A stretch of DNA of 64,000 nucleotides, taken from positions 338,111 to 402,110 of the forward strand of contig NZ_JAPDHV010000004.1 of assembly GCF_025971925.1 (NCBI RefSeq), in the 5' to 3' direction. This DNA is from Chryseobacterium oryctis. Its GTDB lineage: Bacteria; Bacteroidota; Bacteroidia; Flavobacteriales; Weeksellaceae. Below the pieces are notes generated by a model. It saw only the letters and a program-made list of their open reading frames with translations, did not search any database and was not told the origin of the DNA. The position numbers were made by a program, and so were the translations under genes. Shown piece after piece: positions 26,392 to 35,432 of the stretch (position 1 is its first letter; the number at the start of each line of letters is the position of its first letter).

Positions 26392-26901
26392 TTAGTTTAC
26401 TACCTTAATTCCGTTTGCTACGAATCTTATTTCCTCTTTTGGAGTTGTAATAGCATCAATTTCAGCTTGAGGTTTCTTAGCATCTTCTGCATAATGTTTT
26501 TGCTCATCAACAGAAGTTATTTTTCTTTCAGCATTTCCATCAAGTACTACAGTTTTTCCTTTTAGAGCAGTAGGAACAAAGAAAGCATAATCTTTCATTT
26601 TTACGAAAAACTTAGAATCATCCTCTGTTTGTATTGTAAGCCAACATCCTTTTTTATCGCAAACATCTGTTACTTTACCTTTTACGGCAACGTTTTCAAT
26701 TTTTTTGTTACTTTTTTTAAGTTTCTTGTTCAGCTTTTCAACAGAAATTGCTTTAGACTCAATGTTTGAAGCTACGCCATTTCCATAAGTATCACCCACA
26801 AGTGCATTTCCGGCAGGAGGACCAGCTTTTTTAGTCTCTTGAGCAAAAGATAATGTAGAAGCACTTACAGCTATGGCAAATAATATTGCTTTGAATTTCA
26901 T
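26392..26901 (-). CDS. DUF4920 domain-containing secreted protein
   Basis: A 169-residue protein with a signal peptide ('MKFKAILFAIAVSASTLSFAQ', cut after residue 21). The conserved core 'KGKVTDVCDKKGCWLTIQTEDDSKFFVKMKDYAFFVPTALKGKTVVLDG' has two Cys (in 'DVCDKKGCW') and matches DUF4920, an OB-fold-like family that may bind metal. Function is not established. Expected location is the periplasm. It faces the M14 gene across a shared terminator. Confidence 0.88.
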   Translation of the reverse strand: MKFKAILFAIAVSASTLSFAQETKKAGPPAGNALVGDTYGNGVASNIESKAISVEKLNKKLKKSNKKIENVAVKGKVTDVCDKKGCWLTIQTEDDSKFFVKMKDYAFFVPTALKGKTVVLDGNAERKITSVDEQKHYAEDAKKPQAEIDAITTPKEEIRFVANGIKVVN

Positions 26902-27032
26902 TTTTAATATTTTTTTTCAAAAATACTAATAAATATTGAAAAATATATTGTTAAAATAATTGATAATTGACATGTTTTTTTCTGTTTCTATCTAAAATTT
27001 AAATAAAATATGTGATGAATTATATATTTATT

Positions 27033-27040
27033 TATATTTG
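27033..27040 (+). promoter_or_regulatory. -7 element for the APC permease
   Basis: TATATTTG, 15 nt before the ATG at 27056. Confidence 0.55.
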
Positions 27041-27055
27041 ACTCAATATTAAGCT

Positions 27056-28471
27056 ATGCAGAAAAAACTGAAACTTTGGGATGCCATTATGTTGGTAATG
27101 GGTTCTATGATTGGTAGTGGAATCTTTATTGTAAGTGCAGACATGATGCGTAATCTCGGTTCGGGGTTTTGGCTTATTGTCGTTTGGGTAATTACAGGAA
27201 TTATGACTGTTGCTGCGGCGATCAGTTATGGTGAACTTTCAGCATTATTTCCTAAAGCAGGAGGACAGTATACTTATCTTAAGGAAATTTTCGGAAGAAA
27301 AATGGGATTCCTTTATGGTTGGGGATTATTTACTGTAATTCAGACTGGTACGATTGCAGCAGTTGCGATGGCTTTCGGAAAATTCACTGCGTATTTGGTT
27401 CCGGCTCTTAATGATGCGGCTCCTATTTTTCAAAGTGGAGAGTTTAAAATTACATGGATACAGATTTTAGCTATCGCGATTATACTTTTGCTTACTTATA
27501 TTAATACACGAGGTGTAGAAAGCGGAAAATTGCTTCAGAATATCTTTACAGGTTCAAAGATTATTGCTTTATTAGGATTGATTGCCGCAGGATTTATATT
27601 CGTTGATATCTCTAAAATGACCGAAAATTTCAGTTTTGGACTTGATTCTTTTAATAATCTTAGCAAAGATTCATTAGGCAACTTTCTGAAAAAAGGTTGG
27701 GAACCTATTGGAGGAATGGCTTTAATGGGTGGAATTGCAGCCGCAATGGTTGGTTCTGTGTTTAGTTCGGTTGCTTGGGAAAGCGTGACTTTTGTTTCGG
27801 GAGAAATAGAAAATCCCAAGAAAAATGTTGTAAAATCTATGATTTATGGTACTTCTGCCGTAATGATTTTGTATATCGCAGTTAATTTTGTCTATTTAAA
27901 TGCTTTGGATAGAGATTCAGTTGCCTTTGCAGAAAACGACAGAGTAGCGGTTGCTGCTTCACACTTTATTTTCGGAAGTGCAGGAACTATGATTATTGCT
28001 TTATTGGTAATGATTTCTACTTTTGGCTGTAATAATGGTCTTATTCTCGCAGGAGCAAGAGTTTTTCAAACGATGGCAAAAGACGGAATGTTCTTTAAAG
28101 AAGCTGAAAAAAATAATAAAAACGAAGTTCCTGAAAATGCACTTTGGATGCAGGGAATTTGGGCATCTCTATTATGTTTGAGCGGACAATATGGAAACCT
28201 TTTGGATATGATTTCTTTTGTTATTGTTTTATTTTATATGATTACTGTTTTTGGAGTTATATATTTAAGATTCAAACAACCCAATCTTGAAAGACCTTAC
28301 AAAACATGGTTATATCCTGTTACTCCGATTGTTTATTTATTGATAGGAACTGTTTTTTGTATTTTGCTTTTAATTTACAAACAACAATATACTTGGCCGG
28401 GCTTCCTCATGGTTTTATTGGGACTTCCAGTGTATTACTTTATCAATCGAAATAAAAAAGTTGAAGAATAA
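27056..28471 (+). CDS. Amino acid permease (APC superfamily)
   Basis: Inner-membrane transporter of 471 residues with about 12 hydrophobic segments. 'WDAIMLVMGSMIGSGIFIVSADMMRNLG' is the APC first helix with the GSGIF amino-acid-binding motif; 'LFPKAGGQYTYLKEIFG' and 'VAWESVTFVSGEIENPKKNVVKSMIYG' are the usual helices 2-3 and 6-7 signatures. It is similar to L-type amino acid transporters; substrate not determinable. It has its own promoter and terminator. Confidence 0.92.
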   Translation: MQKKLKLWDAIMLVMGSMIGSGIFIVSADMMRNLGSGFWLIVVWVITGIMTVAAAISYGELSALFPKAGGQYTYLKEIFGRKMGFLYGWGLFTVIQTGTIAAVAMAFGKFTAYLVPALNDAAPIFQSGEFKITWIQILAIAIILLLTYINTRGVESGKLLQNIFTGSKIIALLGLIAAGFIFVDISKMTENFSFGLDSFNNLSKDSLGNFLKKGWEPIGGMALMGGIAAAMVGSVFSSVAWESVTFVSGEIENPKKNVVKSMIYGTSAVMILYIAVNFVYLNALDRDSVAFAENDRVAVAASHFIFGSAGTMIIALLVMISTFGCNNGLILAGARVFQTMAKDGMFFKEAEKNNKNEVPENALWMQGIWASLLCLSGQYGNLLDMISFVIVLFYMITVFGVIYLRFKQPNLERPYKTWLYPVTPIVYLLIGTVFCILLLIYKQQYTWPGFLMVLLGLPVYYFINRNKKVEE

Positions 28472-28477
28472 ATTTTC

Positions 28478-28510
28478 AAAAGCTGTTTAATAATGTTGAG
28501 CAGCTTTTTT
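28478..28510 (+). terminator. Rho-independent terminator
   Basis: AAAAGCTGTTTAA pairs with TTGAGCAGCTTTT (two G-U) around TAATG and runs into T. Confidence 0.75.
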
Positions 28511-28522
28511 ATTTATATTTTT

Positions 28523-28608
28523 TAGGAGCTATTTCCCGCTTTCCGCTGTATCTTTTTGCCTTAACTATTATCCAATGCGAAAAAGGATGTCGCTTCAATC
28601 GGGGCTAG
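28523..28608 (+). ncRNA. Structured intergenic element upstream of tssE (candidate ncRNA or repeat)
   Basis: An unusually GC-rich stretch in an AT-rich intergenic region. It opens with GGAGCTATTTCCCGC and closes with CGCTTCAATCGGGGCTAG. Between them ATCTTTTT (28550-28557) pairs with AAAAAGGAT (28580-28588), a stable helix of about 8 bp, and CCCG can pair with CGGG. I recall similar sequences in other flavobacterial intergenic regions, possibly the Flavo-1 RNA motif or a dispersed repeat, but I cannot confirm which. It sits about 145 nt before tssE with no gene in between. Confidence 0.4.
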
Positions 28609-28751
28609 AAATTTTTATCTTAAAATCAAAAATAGGGTAACTTTTAAACAATATTTTCATATTCTGTAATACTCCATTTCGTGAAAAATGTTTAATTTGG
28701 TATTTCTTTTCAAGTAAACCAGACTATGAAATAAAATAAAGAAGCAGAATC

Positions 28752-29192
28752 ATGGACACACCAAATTACAGAATGCCTTTTGTTCCATCAGCATTAATGA
28801 CGGAAGGAGGGAGTATTGACACCTGCGATATGGGTGAAAGTATTGCCCACAATATTATGCTACTGATTACCACCAAAAAAGGCGAAAACAGATATGATGA
28901 AAATTACGGAAACGACGTTTGGAATCTGGAATTCGACAATGGAGTTACAAGTGCCGTTTGGGAAACCGTTTTCATTAAAAGTTTGAAAAGACAAATATTA
29001 GAATACGAACCCAGAATTGTTCAGCCACAGATTGAAGCCCATATTCAGATTGTGGAGCACAGTTACGACACTAAAGAACATACGGAAATCAAGAAAAAAG
29101 TCAAAATCGCCATTAATGCCAAAATGGAAGAGACAGGAGAGCGTTTCAGTTTCTCTACAGAACTGTTTTTGAGTCCGATGTCGATTGACTAA
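28752..29192 (+). CDS. tssE: T6SS baseplate subunit TssE (gp25-like)
   Basis: Protein of 146 residues with the gp25/TssE fold: 'KGENRYDENYGNDVWNLEFDN' early, then 'SLKRQILEYEPRIVQPQIEAHIQI', where the EPRI motif is the family's mark. TssE is part of the baseplate wedge in the contractile type VI secretion machine. In Bacteroidota it belongs to subtype iii. It lies 22 nt before tssF and is probably co-transcribed. The rest of the T6SS (tssB, C, K, G, H and so on) is not in this window. Confidence 0.82.
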   Translation: MDTPNYRMPFVPSALMTEGGSIDTCDMGESIAHNIMLLITTKKGENRYDENYGNDVWNLEFDNGVTSAVWETVFIKSLKRQILEYEPRIVQPQIEAHIQIVEHSYDTKEHTEIKKKVKIAINAKMEETGERFSFSTELFLSPMSID

Positions 29193-29214
29193 GTACTAAT
29201 TGTAACCAGAATTT

Positions 29215-31089
29215 ATGAATTTAGATCAGAATATATATTCCAAAGAATCGGTAAAAGCGAGAATGCTTCAGAACGCAACCAAAGTTTGGGGATTAAAAAG
29301 TCCGCAATCATTGGATCCGTTTGTGAAATTGTTAATTGATGCATTCAGTACTGAGGTTTTTAAAGCAAATAATGAAATACAGACGGTAAATGCCCGAATT
29401 TTAGAAAGACTGGCAAAACTTCTTACGCCGTCAATTTATACACACCCGATTCCAGCACATGCGATTGCATTTACACAACCTTATGAGTCTTCTGAGGTTT
29501 TGTTGGAACATACAGAATTTTTCTTTAGAAAGCAGATGACTTCAACAGTAAAATCTGAGTCGGACAAGCAATTGAATATACCTTTTACTCCTATCGGAAA
29601 CGTGAGGATTAATAAAGCGCAAACCTCAATAATGTTTGTGGGAAACACATGTTATGGAATTGATGAAAGACTGAATAAAATACCTATTGCCAGATTTCAG
29701 GGAAAGCCAGAAGATTACAGAAAAGTTACAATAGGAATTAATGTAAGTAAATATGTTAATGAAAATTTTCCAAAATACCTGAATATTTTTTGTTCAAATC
29801 CTGCATTTGAGCATTTAGATTTTGTGTATAAATTATTACCATACATTACAGTCTCCAGTAATGGAAATCCGTTATTTGTAAAAGAAGGTATTTCTTATCT
29901 CAAAAATAAACAGGCGGAAGGGTATGAGCAGATGTTTCATGAGCAATCTATCAGAAATAAAATAATTGAGGATATCAAGAGTATTTATCATCATAAATTT
30001 ATTGAAATTACAGGGCTTTCAAGTAGCCTGTTTTCAGATGAAGGCAAACTTCCTCAAAATCTTGATTTTCTTGAAGGGCGTGAAGATATCAAAAAATATA
30101 TTGAAGGCAAACGTCATTTATGGCTGACGTTTGAGTTTCCACCACAATTTACGGCTGAAATTTTAGATAATTTTTCTTTTGTTTTAAACGCTTTCCCTAT
30201 TTATAACAGAGGTTGGAAAAAAACAGAGTATAGCCTGGATATTATGGGAAATAATATTCCTTTGACGACAGATGATGGTGAGCATTTTTTGTATGTTGAT
30301 GAGGTGCAGGATGGAGACGGAAGAGTGTACACTGAAATTCCTTTTACTCCAAATGATGATTTGAAAAAAGGATTGTACACCGTTCGCAAAGGAGGAATGG
30401 AACGTTTCAACAATCGTAATGCAGTTGATATGATAGCCAATGTTCTTGAATTGACGAGAGATGAAATTGCTGCTTTTTCACTTTTAAACAGAGATAACGT
30501 AAAAGGTATATTAAGTGAAATGTCTGACAAAATGAAATCAATGGTTCAAAAGGTGAATAATGCGAAAAGGAACATTAAACAAGAGCTGAACTATGTCATT
30601 ATGGAGCCGGTTGAGAAAACAGACCATACTTACGCTTCTTTTTGGGTCACGTATTGTACTTTGGCAAATCACATGCGACCGGGAACAGAGCTTTCTAATC
30701 AGTTAAAATCCCAAACTTTAGTGTTGCTTACAGAAACCATTGGCGGAGCGGAAGAACAGAAAGGAACAGACAGTATTCAGGCTTACAAATACGCTTTAAC
30801 GACGAGAGATAAAATTATTTCTTTGGAAGATGTTAAGAACTATTGCAGAATGGTTCTGAAAGATGAATTGAAGGAAGTAAGAGTAACACGGGGAACCATG
30901 ATTAGCAACAAACCCAAAGAAGGTTTTGTAAGAACAGTGGAAGTTGAGATAATTCCGCAAAACTACTCTTTTTACGGAAGGGCATATTGGGAAAATATGG
31001 CGAATATCCTTCGGAATCAGATTGTAGCAAAAGCGATTGACGGAATTGAATATTTAGTAAAAGTTACAGACGAAGACATCGAATTTTAA
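29215..31089 (+). CDS. tssF: T6SS baseplate subunit TssF
   Basis: Protein of 624 residues. The start 'NLDQNIYSKESVKARMLQNATKVWGLKSPQSLDPFVKLLIDAFSTEVFKANNEIQ' and 'RILERLAKLLTPSIYTHPIPAHAIAFTQP' are typical of TssF from Bacteroidota T6SS subtype iii. TssF and TssG with TssE build the baseplate wedge. It follows tssE after 22 nt. The usual tssG is absent immediately downstream; a lipoprotein gene comes next after 30 nt. Confidence 0.82.
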   Translation: MNLDQNIYSKESVKARMLQNATKVWGLKSPQSLDPFVKLLIDAFSTEVFKANNEIQTVNARILERLAKLLTPSIYTHPIPAHAIAFTQPYESSEVLLEHTEFFFRKQMTSTVKSESDKQLNIPFTPIGNVRINKAQTSIMFVGNTCYGIDERLNKIPIARFQGKPEDYRKVTIGINVSKYVNENFPKYLNIFCSNPAFEHLDFVYKLLPYITVSSNGNPLFVKEGISYLKNKQAEGYEQMFHEQSIRNKIIEDIKSIYHHKFIEITGLSSSLFSDEGKLPQNLDFLEGREDIKKYIEGKRHLWLTFEFPPQFTAEILDNFSFVLNAFPIYNRGWKKTEYSLDIMGNNIPLTTDDGEHFLYVDEVQDGDGRVYTEIPFTPNDDLKKGLYTVRKGGMERFNNRNAVDMIANVLELTRDEIAAFSLLNRDNVKGILSEMSDKMKSMVQKVNNAKRNIKQELNYVIMEPVEKTDHTYASFWVTYCTLANHMRPGTELSNQLKSQTLVLLTETIGGAEEQKGTDSIQAYKYALTTRDKIISLEDVKNYCRMVLKDELKEVRVTRGTMISNKPKEGFVRTVEVEIIPQNYSFYGRAYWENMANILRNQIVAKAIDGIEYLVKVTDEDIEF

Positions 31090-31119
31090 TCATAACAAAC
31101 CACATTAAATCAAAAAAAT

Positions 31120-32049
31120 ATGAAAAAAACTGTTGTATTTGTACTGGCTTTTATGTTAGGAGTCGTCAGTATAAGCTGTAAAAAGGACTTAAATAAAATT
31201 GGAGATACTATTCTCAATAAAGTCGATGGAGCGGGAGCGAATGCTATTATTGATTTTAATAATAATTTTTTAGATTCTTACAAAAAATCTACTGTCCGTA
31301 TTGAAGGTATTTTAAAATATGCTGATGAAGCTGTTGCAAAATCAAAAGGCTTAAATACCAGTACTTTGCCGCATGTTACTGAGGCCATGGATTTTGCGTA
31401 TGCTAAACTTACCACTGTTCCGTCAGGATTTGGAAAAGATAAAGAGGTTATTGAAAAAGAATTTCAAGATTACAAAGTTAGAAAAAATAATATTGAGCAG
31501 AAATATGCAGAGCTGAAGTCTTATATGAATTCTGAAGATTTTAAAGATGATAAAGGAGCAAAAGCTGAAGCAATCAGTAAAGAAATTGAAGCAGATGCTG
31601 AGGTATTTTTTACATCGGGGGAAAATATTATAGCTAAAATAAAACCGGCTACAGATGCGGCTGAAGAAGTAATTTTGAAAGATCATCCTCTGAAAGAATA
31701 TATTGTTTCGTCTAAAGCTATAATGAAATCTTTAGATTCTTCCTATGAGGTTTTGGGAAAACAATATGAAAGTAAATTTAATGAAGCTGAAGCTCAGAAA
31801 AAGTATGATGAATTTGCAAAAGCTGTTGAAAATAATTCAAAACTTGTTTTTGATGTAAAAGATCAGCAATATTCTCATAAAAAGATTCCTTTTGAGAACA
31901 TTAATAAAAATGCAAATAATTTTTTGGAGATTTTCAGAAAGCTAATCAGAAATGCTAAAACCTCAGGGAAAATATCCGATAGTGATATATCGCAGATAGA
32001 TTCAGCCTATGATTCACTTCTTAATTCTTACAATTCGTTCGTAAGATAA
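31120..32049 (+). CDS. Helical lipoprotein (DUF3829-like), downstream of tssF
   Basis: Lipoprotein of 309 residues; the signal peptide ends at Cys20 (SISC, then KKD). The rest is highly charged and helical ('EFQDYKVRKNNIEQKYAELKSYMNSED' and 'KYDEFAKAVENNSKLV'), similar in flavour to DUF3829 lipoproteins. It lies 30 nt after tssF, so it is likely in the same transcript. Subtype iii T6SS loci carry lipoproteins such as TssQ, but I cannot show that this is one. It is likely an outer- or inner-membrane-anchored periplasmic protein. Confidence 0.65.
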   Translation: MKKTVVFVLAFMLGVVSISCKKDLNKIGDTILNKVDGAGANAIIDFNNNFLDSYKKSTVRIEGILKYADEAVAKSKGLNTSTLPHVTEAMDFAYAKLTTVPSGFGKDKEVIEKEFQDYKVRKNNIEQKYAELKSYMNSEDFKDDKGAKAEAISKEIEADAEVFFTSGENIIAKIKPATDAAEEVILKDHPLKEYIVSSKAIMKSLDSSYEVLGKQYESKFNEAEAQKKYDEFAKAVENNSKLVFDVKDQQYSHKKIPFENINKNANNFLEIFRKLIRNAKTSGKISDSDISQIDSAYDSLLNSYNSFVR

Positions 32050-32076
32050 ACATTACATTAAATAAACTATTGAAAG

Positions 32077-32112
32077 AAGATCGGTGAATAATTTTCATCG
32101 GTCTTTTTTGTG
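32077..32112 (+). terminator. Rho-independent terminator
   Basis: A 12-bp stem (32077-32088 with 32094-32105, two G-U pairs) with loop TAATT and T run. It ends the tssE-tssF-lipoprotein transcript. Confidence 0.8.
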
Positions 32113-32192
32113 TTTAGTTCTCTTTCAAAAACAAAAGAAATTCATAGGAGGTTACTAACATTTTTTAACATAAAATATTCCGTAAAATTCTG

Positions 32193-32200
32193 TAATTTTG
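32193..32200 (+). promoter_or_regulatory. -7 element for uvrA
   Basis: TAATTTTG, 35 nt before the ATG at 32236. No SOS (LexA) box is apparent. Confidence 0.5.
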
Positions 32201-32235
32201 CACATCGTGATTTTCAGGTAGAATCACACTGAATT

Positions 32236-35067
32236 ATGAGTAAATCAACAGAATATATAGAAGTTTATGGCGCACGCGAACATAATCTTAAAAACATCAA
32301 TGTAAAAATTCCACGCAACGAATTGGTCGTAATTACAGGACTTTCCGGAAGTGGAAAATCTTCCTTAGCTTTTGATACTATTTTTGCGGAAGGGCAACGT
32401 CGTTATATTGAGACGTTTTCGGCGTATGCAAGACAGTTTTTGGGAGGTTTGGAACGTCCGGATGTTGATAAAATCGAAGGGCTTTCTCCGGTTATCGCCA
32501 TTGAACAGAAAACAACTAACAAAAATCCACGTTCAACTGTAGGAACTGTTACTGAATTATATGATTTTCTACGTCTTTTATATGCGAGAGTTTCAGATGC
32601 TTATTCACTTTCCACAGGGAAAAAATTGGTAAGTTACACAGAAGAACAGATTATAGAAACCATTAAAGAAAATTACAAAGGAGAGAAAATAATGTTGATG
32701 GCTCCTGTTGTACGCTCCAGAAAAGGACATTATCATGAACTTTTCGTTCAGATGGCAAAAAAAGGCTACGGACAGGCAAGAATTGATGGAGAATTGCAAG
32801 ATATTGAATATGATTTGAAGCTCGACCGTTACAAAACCCACGACATAGACATCGTTATAGACCGATGGATTATGGGGGAAAGTGCATCTGAAAGCAGAAT
32901 GGAAAAATCTCTCAGAACGGCAATGGAAATGGGAGAGGGAATTATCGGAATTCAAAAACTGGGAAGCACTGATATTGAATATTTTTCTAAAAATTTAATG
33001 GATGATGAAACAGGTCATTCATTGGCTTTGCCGGAACCTAATACATTTTCATTCAATTCTCCGAAAGGAAGTTGTCCGGATTGTAAAGGTTTAGGTACAA
33101 TAAAAAAAATCAACACAGATTACTTTGTCGAAAATCCGAAATTATCGATTAATCAGGGAGCTTTATTACCTTTAGAAGATATTAAGTCTAATAAATGGGT
33201 ATTGGCTCAGATTAAAAATATTCTTGAAATTTTTGGATTGGGACTGGCAACTCCTTTTCAGGATATCCCAGAAGAGGCTCTTGATTATATCTATAATGGC
33301 TGCCATAAAGAGTTTAACAAAGACTTAAAGTATGCAGGAATAACCAAAAAAATTAAAATCAGTTTTGATGGCTTAATTCCTTTTATGGAAGAAATTATTG
33401 AAGAAAGAGAGTCTTATGAAGCTGTTTTGCTGGAAAGACATTTTACAACGGAAGAAACTTGTCCTCAATGTAAAGGGACTCGTCTTCAGCCTTCAAGTTT
33501 AAGTTTTAAAATAGACGGAAAAAATATTGCTGAGATTAATGCTTTGAGCTTAGCTGATTTGAAGGATTGGTTGGCTGAAGTTAAGGATAAATTTTCAGAA
33601 AAGAATAAAATTATTGCTCACGAAATATTAAAAGAAATTGAAACCAGACTTCAGTTTTTGTTAGATGTAGGGTTAGATTATTTAAGTTTAAGTAGGAGTT
33701 CAAAAACGCTTTCAGGAGGAGAGTCTCAAAGGATTCGTTTGGCAACACAGATTGGGTCTCAGTTGGTGAATGTATTATATATTCTTGATGAACCGAGTAT
33801 AGGGCTACACCAAAGAGACAACGAGAGACTGATTAATTCATTAAAAAATCTTCGTGATATCGGAAACTCTGTTTTGGTGGTAGAACACGATAAAGATATG
33901 ATTCTGGAAGCAGATGAGGTATTAGATATTGGTCCAAGAGCAGGGAAATTCGGAGGAGAGATTCTTTGGCAGGGAAAACCGAAAGATTTATTGAAAGCTG
34001 ATACAATTACGGCTCAATACATTAACGGGAAAAGAAAAATTGCCATTCCTGAAAAAAGAAGAGATGGGAATGGTAAAAATATAGTATTAAAAGGTGCTAC
34101 AGGAAATAATCTTAAGAATGTAACTTTAGATATTCCGTTAGGGAAATTGGTTGTGGTTTCAGGAATTTCCGGAAGCGGAAAATCTTCTTTAATTAATGGA
34201 ACTTTATACCCGATTCTGAATAAACATTTCTACAGAGCAGTTCAGGAGCCTTTACCTTACAAAAAAATTGAAGGACTTGAGAATATAGATAAAATTGTAG
34301 ATGTAGATCAAACTCCGATTGGTAGAACACCTCGTTCCAATCCTGCGACATATACTGGAATGTTTACAGATATCAGAAATCTCTTTGCAGAATTACCAGA
34401 AAGTAAAATCAGAGGTTATAAACCTGGAAGATTCTCTTTCAACGTGAAAGGTGGAAGATGCGAAACTTGTCAGGGAGGAGGTTTGAAGGTAATTGAAATG
34501 AACTTTTTACCGGATGTTTATGTTCATTGTGAAACTTGCAACGGGAAACGTTTTAACAGAGAAACACTGGAAGTTCGTTACAAAGGAAAATCTATTTCTG
34601 ATGTTTTGGATATGACGATTGATGAAGCTGTGGATTTTTTCCAGCCGATTCCTAAAATATATATTAAAGTGAAAACTTTACAGGATGTAGGTCTAGGGTA
34701 TATCACACTAGGTCAGCAATCAACTACACTTTCTGGAGGAGAAGCTCAACGTATAAAGTTAGCGACAGAATTGGCAAAAAGACAAACAGGAAATACATTA
34801 TATATTCTTGACGAACCGACAACAGGGCTTCATTTTGAAGATGTAAAAATTTTAATGGATGCAATTAATCAGTTGGTGGAATTAGGAAATTCATTTATTA
34901 TTATTGAACATAATATGGATGTGATAAAATTAGCAGATCATATTATTGACGTAGGTCCTGAAGGAGGAAAACATGGCGGACAAATCGTAGCGCAGGGAAC
35001 TCCTGAGGAAATTGTAAAATCTAAGAAAAGCCTGACAGGTAAGTTTTTGAAACGGGAATTAGAATAA
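32236..35067 (+). CDS. uvrA: Excinuclease ABC subunit A
   Basis: Damage-recognition ATPase of nucleotide excision repair, 943 residues. Two ABC cassettes are visible: Walker A GLSGSGKS at 35-42 and '[13 protein letters not shown]' in the second half, signatures '[19 protein letters not shown]' and '[35 protein letters not shown]'. Zinc-binding CxxC pairs include 'CPDCKGLG', 'CPQCKGT', 'CETCQGGG' and 'CETCNGKR'. Length is normal. It acts with UvrB and UvrC, which are elsewhere. Confidence 0.97.
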   Translation: MSKSTEYIEVYGAREHNLKNINVKIPRNELVVITGLSGSGKSSLAFDTIFAEGQRRYIETFSAYARQFLGGLERPDVDKIEGLSPVIAIEQKTTNKNPRSTVGTVTELYDFLRLLYARVSDAYSLSTGKKLVSYTEEQIIETIKENYKGEKIMLMAPVVRSRKGHYHELFVQMAKKGYGQARIDGELQDIEYDLKLDRYKTHDIDIVIDRWIMGESASESRMEKSLRTAMEMGEGIIGIQKLGSTDIEYFSKNLMDDETGHSLALPEPNTFSFNSPKGSCPDCKGLGTIKKINTDYFVENPKLSINQGALLPLEDIKSNKWVLAQIKNILEIFGLGLATPFQDIPEEALDYIYNGCHKEFNKDLKYAGITKKIKISFDGLIPFMEEIIEERESYEAVLLERHFTTEETCPQCKGTRLQPSSLSFKIDGKNIAEINALSLADLKDWLAEVKDKFSEKNKIIAHEILKEIETRLQFLLDVGLDYLSLSRSSKTLSGGESQRIRLATQIGSQLVNVLYILDEPSIGLHQRDNERLINSLKNLRDIGNSVLVVEHDKDMILEADEVLDIGPRAGKFGGEILWQGKPKDLLKADTITAQYINGKRKIAIPEKRRDGNGKNIVLKGATGNNLKNVTLDIPLGKLVVVSGISGSGKSSLINGTLYPILNKHFYRAVQEPLPYKKIEGLENIDKIVDVDQTPIGRTPRSNPATYTGMFTDIRNLFAELPESKIRGYKPGRFSFNVKGGRCETCQGGGLKVIEMNFLPDVYVHCETCNGKRFNRETLEVRYKGKSISDVLDMTIDEAVDFFQPIPKIYIKVKTLQDVGLGYITLGQQSTTLSGGEAQRIKLATELAKRQTGNTLYILDEPTTGLHFEDVKILMDAINQLVELGNSFIIIEHNMDVIKLADHIIDVGPEGGKHGGQIVAQGTPEEIVKSKKSLTGKFLKRELE

Positions 35068-35138
35068 TTTTAACAACAAAGTTGGTAATAAAAAATAAAA
35101 AATATCGTTATATAGAAAGTTTGCAAAATTAAAACGAT

Positions 35139-35273
35139 ATGAAAAATTTTAAAAAATTATCAAAAACTGAGTTGAAATCAGTAAATGCTGGTGAAAAAAA
35201 GCTTTACTGTTTTTATTGCGAATGGATGGACAAAGTTATATGCAGTGAAATTCATCTTTCACAATGTCCTTAA
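35139..35273 (+). CDS. Bacteriocin-like small peptide with double-glycine-type leader
   Basis: A 44-codon gene. The leader 'MKNFKKLSKTELKSVNAG' (residues 1-18) matches the 'MKNLKKL..ENLKSVxGG' leaders of many Chryseobacterium bacteriocin-like peptides, here with Ala-Gly (17-18) instead of Gly-Gly. The core is about 26 residues, with four Cys at 24, 27, 35 and 43, suggesting two disulfides or a metal site. A strong terminator follows. No transporter or modifying enzyme lies nearby, so processing would rely on a PCAT-type exporter elsewhere. Whether it has killing activity is unknown. Confidence 0.75.
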   Translation: MKNFKKLSKTELKSVNAGEKKLYCFYCEWMDKVICSEIHLSQCP

Positions 35274-35281
35274 AAATTTTG

Positions 35282-35306
35282 AACCGCTTGTTTAAGCGGT
35301 TTTTTA
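35282..35306 (+). terminator. Rho-independent terminator
   Basis: AACCGCTT pairs perfectly with AAGCGGTT around GTTT, then T run; ends the bacteriocin-like gene. Confidence 0.9.
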
Positions 35307-35339
35307 TTTGGAGAAATTTATTAAAATTTAATTTCTTTA

Positions 35340-35361
35340 AAATGTATAAATTTATACATTT
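35340..35361. promoter_or_regulatory. 22-bp perfect palindrome over the GNAT promoter
   Basis: AAATGTATAAA followed by its exact reverse complement TTTATACATTT. The -7 element TACATTTG (35355-35362) lies in its right half, so a dimeric regulator bound here would block the promoter of the acetyltransferase gene at 35433. The regulator is unknown. Confidence 0.6.
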
Positions 35362-35432
35362 GATAGTATAAATAATCGTCGATAAGGTTGTTTATTTAAG
35401 AATGAAGACGAAATAAATATCATTAAAATAAA

